Assembly (NCBI GenBank): GCA_035653615.1
Contig: DASRBN010000006.1
Coordinates: forward strand, 24,442 to 88,441
Length of the DNA: 64,000 nt
Direction of reading: 5' to 3'
DNA from: Ktedonobacteraceae bacterium
Lineage (GTDB): Bacteria > Chloroflexota > Ktedonobacteria > Ktedonobacterales > Ktedonobacteraceae
This document shows positions 57,523 through 64,000 of the stretch, in pieces; within the stretch, counting starts at the first letter, position 1; each line of letters opens with the position of its first letter. Made by a program: the position numbers and the translations under genes. The notes under the pieces are model-generated. The model was not told the origin of the DNA, did no database searches, and was given only the letters and a program-made list of their open reading frames with translations.

Positions 57523-58767
57523 TCATCCTGAAAAATCTTTTCCCTCAGTTTCAGGAAAGAGAGATGTTAGCAGAGCTGCTTCTTTCCTCTGCGGCCGGTA
57601 CCCATAGAACCAGTCAGTATAGGTGAAATCGTCGGGTGCGCGCGCCGCCAAAAGCGCGTTGCGAAGCAGGGCGGTGACACCATCGCTATGAATAATATCG
57701 CCGAAAAGACGCGCCGAACGCTGCACGCGCGCCGTACGGGGAATACGTTCTTCCTGATAGGCCCGAAACGCGGCTGTTACGTTTCCTGGATGCCTGGCAA
57801 CGGCGTCCGCCAGGCACACGGCATCTTCCAGCGCCTGGCAGGCTCCCTGGGCAATATGTTGGAGCATAGGGTGCGCGGCATCGCCTAGCAGCGTGATGCG
57901 ATGGCGCGTCCAGTTATCAGCAGGTAATCGATCATAGAGCGGCCAGCGCCGGTCTCGTTTCACACGAGTTAAGGCCCGTTTCACGCTCTCATGTGTTTTG
58001 GCAAAATGCGCTTCCAGTTCGTCTTCCGTACCCCAGTCATCGGTATCTGGCCGGTAGCGCTCGCTTTTGAATACGGCCACCTGATTATACAGTTTGCCGC
58101 CGCGCAGCGGATACTGGATGAGGTGCAAGTTTGGGCCAATCCAATAGCGGATGGTATCCAGCCCGGCGCTTTCGATGACTTCCTCCATCGGAATCGCGCC
58201 CCGATAGGCCACAAATTCCACACAGATCGGGTCTCCATCACCAATCACGTAGTTGCGAACGGTAGACCATAGCCCGTCGGCGCCGATCAAAGCGCTGCAT
58301 TCATAGGTTGCACCATTGGCGCAACGAACGCACGCGCCATCGCCCAGGTCCTCAACGGCGATGACCTCGCGGTTGGTTTCTAAGGTGATGGCATTGCTCT
58401 GCTGGCAAGCATGCAGCAGAATCATGAGCAAGTCATTGCGATGCAGGACAAAATAGGGATACGTATAGGCGCGCCGGAACTGCTCACCGAAATCCAGTAT
58501 CGTGAGCGTATTGTTGGAGAGGGCATCCACCAGCAGAAGCCGTTGGGGATAGACCGCATAGGCGCGTGTTTCGCCGAGGACACCCAGCTCATCGAGCGCT
58601 CTTGATCCATTCGGAGCGATCTGAATTCCCGCTCCGATCTCGCCGAACTCCTGCGCTTTCTCGATCACGTGAACCGGGTAGCCCTTTCGTGAGAGGGCCA
58701 AAGCAGTCGCAAGGCCACCCAACCCACCCCCAATTACCAGAAAAGGAATGCGATGGAGTTGATTCAT
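57523..58767 (-). CDS. FAD-dependent aromatic-ring hydroxylase (salicylate hydroxylase-like)
   Basis: 414 aa flavoprotein monooxygenase. FAD dinucleotide-binding motif FLVIGGGLGGLATALALSRK (8-27), the DG motif CSALIGADGLWSTVRNYVIG (about 155-175), and the GD motif ITLLGDAAHPMLQHIAQGAC (about 292-311) with EDAVCLADAV. The closest familiar pattern is the 3-hydroxybenzoate 6-hydroxylase/salicylate 1-hydroxylase group, which adds a hydroxyl to an aromatic acid using NAD(P)H and oxygen. The substrate cannot be told. It is divergent from the amidohydrolase gene; a TTGACA promoter is proposed at 58897-58926. Confidence 0.9.
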   Translation of the reverse strand: MNQLHRIPFLVIGGGLGGLATALALSRKGYPVHVIEKAQEFGEIGAGIQIAPNGSRALDELGVLGETRAYAVYPQRLLLVDALSNNTLTILDFGEQFRRAYTYPYFVLHRNDLLMILLHACQQSNAITLETNREVIAVEDLGDGACVRCANGATYECSALIGADGLWSTVRNYVIGDGDPICVEFVAYRGAIPMEEVIESAGLDTIRYWIGPNLHLIQYPLRGGKLYNQVAVFKSERYRPDTDDWGTEDELEAHFAKTHESVKRALTRVKRDRRWPLYDRLPADNWTRHRITLLGDAAHPMLQHIAQGACQALEDAVCLADAVARHPGNVTAAFRAYQEERIPRTARVQRSARLFGDIIHSDGVTALLRNALLAARAPDDFTYTDWFYGYRPQRKEAALLTSLFPETEGKDFSG

Positions 58768-58896
58768 TCCCTACCTACTTTCAGGAGCTTTCAAAGCAGC
58801 CGGGCAGGCATGATTGCGCCTTTTATCAGAAAATAGGCGATATTTACTGCTGATTGATGTGCATACGCTCCTCAGCAGCATATGCATCTCATAAAA

Positions 58897-58926
58897 AGAC
58901 TATCCTATAAAAGCTTGCAGTGTCAA
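58897..58926 (-). promoter_or_regulatory. Possible sigma-A-type promoter for the monooxygenase gene
   Basis: On the complement, TTGACA at 58926-58921 is a perfect -35 hexamer; TAGTCT at 58902-58897 is an 18-nt-spaced -10 candidate of moderate quality. The 58768-59172 intergenic gap otherwise shows no gene with a plausible start. Confidence 0.4.
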
Positions 58927-59172
58927 GTGCCTGCCTCATGCAGTTTGGACCATGTGCCCGTCACTCCCCTCGCCGTAGAGGTCGACGGTTTTGAGGTCGC
59001 AGGGCAGGCAGTTGAAAGTGCGAATCCGCGCCAATCTGCAAAATCTTGCAAAAGGCTGCGCATCCGGGTACGATTGAAGCAGCAAGAAGGGCATCTTTTT
59101 TCTGACAATGCTGGCAGGATATGGCTGGACGATGCCAGAGTTTCTAGGCGCGGGAGGATACAGTAAGGACTG

Positions 59173-60402
59173 ATGACACGCTATCTTTTTCGGAACGCAC
59201 AGGTACTGGATGCTGAGCGCGGCGAGTATCTACCTGCTAGTTCTGTCCTTGTGGAGGGAGAGCGCATTCTGGAGGTTGGAGGAGCAGACGTGCAGGCTGG
59301 CGAGGTGCAGAGCTTTGACCTGCGAGGGATGACCTTGATGCCCGGCCTGATCGATGCTCATGTCCACGTGACAGCCGTCACCGCCGACCTGGCGCGGCTT
59401 ACCGAGTGGTCTCCTGCCTATATCACGGCGCGAGCGGCTGGCGTGCTGGTGGGCATGCTGCGTCGTGGTTTCACAACGGTACGCGATGTGGGCGGAGCCG
59501 ATTATGGACTGGCACAGGCCATTGAGGAGGGCTACCTGGAGGGGCCGCGCCTCGTCTTTGGCGGCAAAGCGCTCTCGCAGACGGGCGGGCATGGCGATTG
59601 GCGCAGCCCGGGCAGGCAGGCGTATGATCTCTGCTATTGCTGCCCCTCGCTGGGGGTGATCTGCGATGGAGTCGATGAGGTACGCCGGGCGGCCCGCGAG
59701 GAGATTCGACGTGGCGCCTCCCATATCAAACTCATGTTGAGTGGCGGAGTCGCTTCTCCGACGGATCGCGTGGATGCGGTCCAGTTCTCGCGGGAAGAGA
59801 TTCGTGCCGCGGTTGAGGAAGCCGAGGCAGCGAACCTTTATGTCGCGGGACATGCCTATACCTCGCGAGCGATCAATCGGGGTCTGGAATGCGGCGTGCG
59901 CAGTATCGAGCATGGCAATCTGATGGACGAGAGCAGTCTGCCGCTCTTCCAGGAGCGCGGCGCCTTTTATGTGCCGACCCTGGTGACCTATTCGGCTCTG
60001 GCCGCTCGCGGGCGCGAATTTGGGTTGCCGGAACACAGCCATCGCAAAGTGTTCGATGTGCTGGATGCGGGTCTGCATGCGCTTGAACTGGCGCACCGGG
60101 CGCATATTCCGATTGTATATGGAACCGATTTACTGGGTGGTATGCATGACGAGCAACTCGGCGAATTCACGCTCCGCCGCCAGGTGCAGCCGCCGGCTGA
60201 TATATTGCGCTCGGCGACGACGGTGGCCGCGCGCTTACTGCGCATGGAGGGACAGGTGGGTGTGGTAGCTCCTGGAGCTTTTGCTGATCTGCTCGTTGTC
60301 GATGGCGATCCCTTGCAAGATATTGGCGCGCTCACGGACCCGCAGCGCCGGCTCAAGCTGGTCATGGCGCGTGGTCGCCTGTGTGTCAATTCTATCGTGT
60401 AA
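59173..60402 (+). CDS. Amidohydrolase (imidazolonepropionase/Xaa-Pro dipeptidase-like)
   Basis: 409 aa metal-dependent hydrolase of the amidohydrolase superfamily. Zinc ligands: PGLIDAHVHVTAV (HxH near 62-64), GASHIKLMLSGGVASP (bridging Lys near 184), AGHAYTSRAINRG, RSIEHGNLMD, and IPIVYGTDLLGG (Asp near 317). The N- and C-terminal strands form the composite beta-sandwich (FRNAQVLDAERGEYLPASSV; GAFADLLVVDGDPLQDIGAL). This subgroup hydrolyses cyclic amides or prolyl dipeptides; the exact substrate is unknown. Intracellular, no signal peptide. Confidence 0.9.
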   Translation: MTRYLFRNAQVLDAERGEYLPASSVLVEGERILEVGGADVQAGEVQSFDLRGMTLMPGLIDAHVHVTAVTADLARLTEWSPAYITARAAGVLVGMLRRGFTTVRDVGGADYGLAQAIEEGYLEGPRLVFGGKALSQTGGHGDWRSPGRQAYDLCYCCPSLGVICDGVDEVRRAAREEIRRGASHIKLMLSGGVASPTDRVDAVQFSREEIRAAVEEAEAANLYVAGHAYTSRAINRGLECGVRSIEHGNLMDESSLPLFQERGAFYVPTLVTYSALAARGREFGLPEHSHRKVFDVLDAGLHALELAHRAHIPIVYGTDLLGGMHDEQLGEFTLRRQVQPPADILRSATTVAARLLRMEGQVGVVAPGAFADLLVVDGDPLQDIGALTDPQRRLKLVMARGRLCVNSIV

Positions 60403-61191
60403 ACGTATTCATTGTATCCCGCATGAAAATCTTGTGCCGTTTATCCCACAGGCATGAGAGTGTCCAGCTGGCGTCCATTATCTCGCAGCTATGCAGTCCG
60501 ATTAGCAGCTGCCTGCAACGCGTACATCCAGGCATGATGGCCTGCTTGCTGTCCTCAAACAAAAAGCCAACGGACGAAAAAGAGCACTTCCAGGCTTGTT
60601 GCCTGGCTGAATGCCTGACAATACTGGCCTGGAAGTGAGGCAAGTACACCGCTGATCTTGTCGGATCGCGGCTCTACTTGTGAGAGTGTAGAGCGTATCT
60701 CTTTGCGCAAAGCACGACGCGGTTCAACCAGAACGACCTGGAACTGGAAGCGCCTGTGTCGTAGATGCGCGCCGGGAACAGGCTCCACTACTGATACTGT
60801 AGCCGCACAGAAGGAGATGTAGTGTACTCCTTTGTTCGACAGGGAGGTGGTCTTGTTGTGAAGAAGACCGCCTCTTTTCTTTTGTTCTGAAACAGGGGGG
60901 AAAAAGCGGTAAGCTGCATCCATTTCTCCATCAGAAACTTGTCACAAACTGCCTGTAGCATCGATCTCTTCTATAGCTAGCTGGACTGAAAACTGGCGGG
61001 CCAATCTCAAATGGTGGTCAGCGCAGCGCAAATTGGGATAGCCCTGTGATGCTCTCTTTGCCGGGTGAAATAGTTCCGTGAGCAAAAGCAAGTATGTTCT
61101 TTTTAAAGCGATGTATCCAGAGCCAAAAAAATTACTATTAGAATCTGCCGGATGGGTATGATGAAGTAGCTCTAGTCAAGGAGGATGAACG
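60403..61191. other. 789-bp gap: hairpins and a lone terminator, no protein gene seen
   Basis: No open frame here has a credible start. Features seen: an inverted repeat ACTTCCAGGC/GCCTGGAAGT (about 60587-60637) and a strong terminator at 60844-60883, preceded by about 200 bp of hairpin-rich sequence such as CTCTACTTGTGAGAGTGTAG. Such a stretch ending in a terminator 440 bp from the nearest upstream stop may encode a small RNA, but I do not recognise one. Confidence 0.45.
60844..60883 (+). terminator. Rho-independent terminator
   Basis: Stem GAGGTGGTCTT (60844-60854) pairs with AAGACCGCCTC (60864-60874) with one G-U pair and a 9-nt loop, followed by TTTTCTTTT. This is the clearest intrinsic terminator in the window. 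It either ends a long 3' untranslated region of the amidohydrolase or a separate small transcript. Confidence 0.82.
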
Positions 61192-63441
61192 ATGAAACAA
61201 TTGCTGAGAGTAACTGTGCTTGTATGTATGGTTGTCATTTTCCTCAGCGCCTGGTCCCTGCCAATCGTTGGCGCCAGCGGGATTGCCGCAAGGAATGGGC
61301 AGGCGAGTTCGAGGCCCGTTAGCCGCGATGCCGGTGACGGGAGTGGCGCGATTTCCCCCAACATCCGGCGAGGTATGGGCGGATTGTCCTCGGTAGCTGC
61401 GATCTCGGCTAACGATGCCTGGGCGGTAGGAGATGGCCTGGGCACGATGATCGAGCACTGGAATGGGACGAAGTGGAGCCTTGTCAAAAGCCCCAGCCCT
61501 GGAGGCTCATTCAATAACCTGTATGGCGTTGCGGCGAGTTCGACCAATGATGTCTGGGCCGTCGGGTCGTACAGCAACCAGGGGACGGACAAACCGTCTG
61601 AAACACTGATTGAACATTGGAACGGCAGCCAGTGGAGCGTCGTCTCTAGCCCCAGCCCGGGAGCCGCCATCAATATCCTCATGGGAGTAGCAGTGGTGTC
61701 GCCGACCAATATCTGGGCCGTGGGACTCTATTCTCCCGATGGTATAACCATTCTGACGCTGACCGAGCAGTGGAATGGGACGCAATGGAGCGTCGTTCCC
61801 AGTCCAAGCCCGAGTGGTTATGCGTTGCTGAATGGGGTTTCGGTCGTTTCGGCGAGTGATATGTGGGCGGTGGGATACTCGATTGGAAACAATGGGCAGC
61901 AGACGTTGATCGAGCAGTGGAATGGGAACCAGTGGAGTATCGTTTCCAGTCCTGATAGCGGTACGCAGAATAGCAGCGACCTGATAGGAACGACGGCCAT
62001 ATCCGCCAACAATGTCTGGGCGGTAGGCTACTATTCCAGCAACGGTGGCCCTGCCCAGACACTGATCGAGCAGTGGAATGGCAGCAGTTGGAATACCGTT
62101 CCCAGCCCGAACCCCGGTTCGGCGAATAACGAACTCTTTGGTGTGGCCGCCGCCTCTGCGAGCAACGTCTGGGCCGTGGGGAGCCAGGCAAATGGGACGA
62201 GCAATGGGCAGACGCTGATCGAGCACTGGAACGGGACGCAGTGGAGTGTTGTTCCCAGCCCGAGTGTGGGAAAAGGCTTCAACCAGCTATATGGTGTAGC
62301 AACAATCTCACCCAGTCAAGCCTGGGCGGTGGGATTCGCTTTCACGAATCATGGTGAAGAGCAGGCGCTCACCGAGCAGTGGAACGGTAGCCAGTGGAGC
62401 GTGGTCAAAAGTCCTGATCGGATTGGAAATGGCTCCCTTACCGGAGTGGCAGCCATCTCGGCGAGCGATATCTGGGCGGTCGGCTCAGATGCGCATGGGA
62501 CGCTCACCGAACACTGGAATGGCACGAAATGGAGCGTGGTTCCCAGTCCGAATACAGGATTGGGCGCTGATCAACTCAATGGGGTAGCCGCTGCCTCTAC
62601 CAACGATGTGTGGGCCGTAGGAGAATATCAATCCAACACGGGCTTCGAGACGTTGATCGAGCACTGGAATGGCACGAAGTGGAGCATTGTCAAAAGCGCC
62701 AATAGCGGGCAGTTCAACGACCTGGCGGCAGTAGCAGTGGTGTCTGCCAACGACATCTGGGCCGTGGGCAATAGCAACACGCAATCACAGACGCTGGTCG
62801 AACACTGGAATGGCAGCAGTTGGAGCGTTGTATCCAGCCCGAACCCGGGTCCGATCCTCAACTCCCTCAATGGAGTGTCGGCGGTTTCTAGCGGCGATGT
62901 GTGGGCCGTGGGCTACTCTATGAATAGCGGCGGTATCGAACAAACGCTGATCGAGCAGTGGAATGGCACACAATGGAGCGTGGTCTCCAGCCCCAGCCCC
63001 GGATCGTCTATCAATGTGCTGACAGCAGTAACGACGGTTTCGTCCAGCAATGTATGGGCGGTGGGCTTCCGTGACATTAATAGCGCCAACCAGGGGCTGA
63101 TTGAACACTGGAATGGCGCGAAGTGGAGCGTCATCACTAGCCCTCAGGCCGGGTCGACGAGTTTCCTGTATGGCGTTGCGGCGAGTTCGGCCAATAATAT
63201 GTGGGCCGTGGGCTACAGTAGCAGCGGAACGCTCACGGAGCAGTGGAATGGCACGAAGTGGAGTATCGTCACCAGCCCGAGTCCAGGGACAATAGGTAAC
63301 GCCCTTTATGCGGTCACCGATGTCTCTGCCGGTGATGCCTGGGCGGTTGGCGGCTTTTCCAATAATGGTTATACCGGTGAGTCATTGGCCGAATACTGGA
63401 ATGGGAGTACATGGAGCGTGATCGCCAGCCCGAATGTATGA
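61192..63441 (+). CDS. Secreted 14-repeat beta-propeller-like protein
   Basis: 749 aa. A signal peptide (LLRVTVLVCMVVIFLSAWSL) and a linker of about 30 residues precede 14 repeats of 46-53 residues that fill the protein to its end. Each repeat runs as a V-A-x-x-S-x-x-D-x-W-A-V-G strand, a variable loop, LIEHWNGTKWSVV, and SPSPG. The Trp-Ala-Val-Gly and Trp-Asn-Gly signatures are nearly invariant, Kelch-like but not a named Kelch family that I can assign. Fourteen would make two seven-bladed propellers. It is exported and may bind surface glycans or proteins. GGAGGATG lies before the ATG. Confidence 0.85.
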   Translation: MKQLLRVTVLVCMVVIFLSAWSLPIVGASGIAARNGQASSRPVSRDAGDGSGAISPNIRRGMGGLSSVAAISANDAWAVGDGLGTMIEHWNGTKWSLVKSPSPGGSFNNLYGVAASSTNDVWAVGSYSNQGTDKPSETLIEHWNGSQWSVVSSPSPGAAINILMGVAVVSPTNIWAVGLYSPDGITILTLTEQWNGTQWSVVPSPSPSGYALLNGVSVVSASDMWAVGYSIGNNGQQTLIEQWNGNQWSIVSSPDSGTQNSSDLIGTTAISANNVWAVGYYSSNGGPAQTLIEQWNGSSWNTVPSPNPGSANNELFGVAAASASNVWAVGSQANGTSNGQTLIEHWNGTQWSVVPSPSVGKGFNQLYGVATISPSQAWAVGFAFTNHGEEQALTEQWNGSQWSVVKSPDRIGNGSLTGVAAISASDIWAVGSDAHGTLTEHWNGTKWSVVPSPNTGLGADQLNGVAAASTNDVWAVGEYQSNTGFETLIEHWNGTKWSIVKSANSGQFNDLAAVAVVSANDIWAVGNSNTQSQTLVEHWNGSSWSVVSSPNPGPILNSLNGVSAVSSGDVWAVGYSMNSGGIEQTLIEQWNGTQWSVVSSPSPGSSINVLTAVTTVSSSNVWAVGFRDINSANQGLIEHWNGAKWSVITSPQAGSTSFLYGVAASSANNMWAVGYSSSGTLTEQWNGTKWSIVTSPSPGTIGNALYAVTDVSAGDAWAVGGFSNNGYTGESLAEYWNGSTWSVIASPNV

Positions 63442-63557
63442 ATGCGCCCGGAGAGAACAGGGCAAGCCGCTGTCCCTACTGGACTGGCCAGGGTGCCAGG
63501 TAGGGACGAGGACAGCCTGGTGATTTTTAACGGTCAAAATCGGTAAGTATCAGCAGG

Positions 63558-63705
63558 TCGTGTCATTCTGAGTGAAGCGAAGAATCTCGGCAGGGATGGA
63601 GATTCTTCGCTTCGCTCAGAATGACAGGAACGGATTCTCCCATTTTGCTTAGAATGACAGGAACGGATTCCCCTATTTTGCTCAGAATGATATGAACGGA
63701 TTCCC
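63558..63705. repeat. Cluster of dispersed-repeat copies
   Basis: A complete reverse copy (GTCATTCTGAGTGAAGCGAA, then GAATC) is followed by a forward copy (GATTCTTCGCTTCGCTCAGA, then ATGACAGG). Two partial copies follow: GATTCTCCCATTTTGCTTAG and GATTCCCCTATTTTGCTCAG, each with AATGACAG or AATGATAT and a GAACG link. The 63442-63735 gap also carries the GGGACAG-type GC-rich repeat at about 63455-63515. Confidence 0.85.
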
Positions 63706-63735
63706 CATTCGATTGTCAAAAATCATCAGGGCGAT

Positions 63736-64000
63736 TTAGTATGGTGAATTGGCCGGGGAGCCGGTTTCGGCAGGCAGATCGAGCAGCATCAGTAATGCTG
63801 CCCGCAGAAAGGGTTTGGCCCGCTGGAAGCGCGTCTTGGCCGTCGATTCGGTCATGTGTAACGTGCGTCCGATCTCTGGAAAGGTCATCTCGGCCCGGTA
63901 ATACTGCCAGACCACCGAGCGATATTGGGCCGGGATCATGGCAATGGCGCGTTGAATGCAGTGTTGCAGATCATGCCGCTCGGCCAGGTCTTCTAAGGTG
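63736..64000 (-). CDS. ECF-type sigma factor, C-terminal part (cut by right edge)
   Basis: Runs off the right edge in frame (TLEDLAERHDLQHCIQRAIA precedes the first visible Met at 63939). Sigma region 4: MIPAQYRSVVWQYYRAEMTF, PEIGRTLHMTESTAKTRFQR, AKPFLRAALL, the pattern of ECF sigma factors, with a short tail ending AETGSPANSPY. The start is outside the window. Not similar enough to the 18192 sigma factor to be a recent duplicate. Confidence 0.87.
   Translation of the reverse strand, partial: TLEDLAERHDLQHCIQRAIAMIPAQYRSVVWQYYRAEMTFPEIGRTLHMTESTAKTRFQRAKPFLRAALLMLLDLPAETGSPANSPY

Noticed and set aside
58882..59166. 94-aa plus-strand ORF ahead of the amidohydrolase
   Set aside because: No ribosome-binding site and no recognisable pattern; overlaps the proposed minus-strand promoter.
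61507..62226. 239-aa and similar minus-strand ORFs over the repeat protein, and the impression of a CRISPR-like array
   Set aside because: They mirror the 14 plus-strand coding repeats; repeat units are about 150 nt, in frame and coding, with no short direct repeats and unique spacers.

Overview
The window looks like a chromosomal stretch of a large, GC-moderate (mid-50s % by eye), soil-type multicellular bacterium, most plausibly a member of the Ktedonobacteria (Chloroflexota). This is an inference from gene content: MalT-like and BTAD/SARP regulators, secreted glycosidases, NHLP-clan small proteins, ECF sigma factors, and a dispersed ATTCTTCGC/CTCAGAATGACA repeat. No rRNA, tRNA, transposase or CRISPR array was seen.

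Layout. 0-4.2 kb (minus): a sugar/peptide ABC import operon (LacI regulator, family-5 binding lipoprotein, two permeases, the second cut by the left edge) with a palindromic operator. 4.4-15.9 kb (plus): envelope and surface-glycan genes, comprising a membrane-anchored clan-A glycosidase-like protein, GtrA-like flippase, GT2 and GT39 glycosyltransferases, two surface proteins sharing beta-rich repeats (one fused to a polyprenyl-phosphate mannose synthase-like GT2), a PP2C phosphatase and a stand-alone winged-helix protein. 16.3-23.2 kb: secreted GH5 cellulase-like lipoprotein, ECF sigma factor, an anchored small protein plus a second stand-alone winged-helix protein, and a GH38 alpha-mannosidase. 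23.2-37.5 kb: regulators and signalling, with ArsR, MalT/LuxR, a short BTAD-ATPase, two tandem NarL-type response regulators, a phytochrome-like kinase whose bilin pocket has decayed, and DUF1269 proteins.

39.3-53.7 kb (minus) is the most striking block: a RiPP biosynthetic operon. From its promoter end it encodes a 47-aa membrane peptide (below usual ORF cutoffs), an NHLP-clan small protein, an ABC exporter, YcaO cyclodehydratase, two E1-like partner proteins (one fused to a SagB-type azoline dehydrogenase), a second SagB-like dehydrogenase, four tandem precursor peptides with a common LFAEEL-type leader motif and Ser/Thr/Gly/Cys-rich cores, an RRE-M50 protease fusion, a large LanB dehydratase and a CPBP protease. 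The predicted product is an azol(in)e-containing, dehydroamino-acid-rich peptide family (goadsporin- or thiopeptide-like logic, but with no separate pyridine synthase). A MalT-like ATPase with a C-terminal SARP domain lies just upstream. 57.5-64 kb: FAD monooxygenase, amidohydrolase, a secreted 14-repeat propeller-like protein, and the end of an ECF sigma factor.

A second system cuts across the window. Nine promoters share an almost invariant architecture: three TRACG-like pentamers starting 12 and then 11 nt apart, followed 14-15 nt later by a TATACT-like -10 box. This is the spacing of OmpR/PhoB-family activator sites. The window encodes two paralogous proteins that appear to be OmpR-type winged-helix domains without receivers, which are candidate readers of this element. 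The proposed regulon joins surface glycan genes, an ECF sigma factor, ArsR, the blind phytochrome kinase and DUF1269 proteins.
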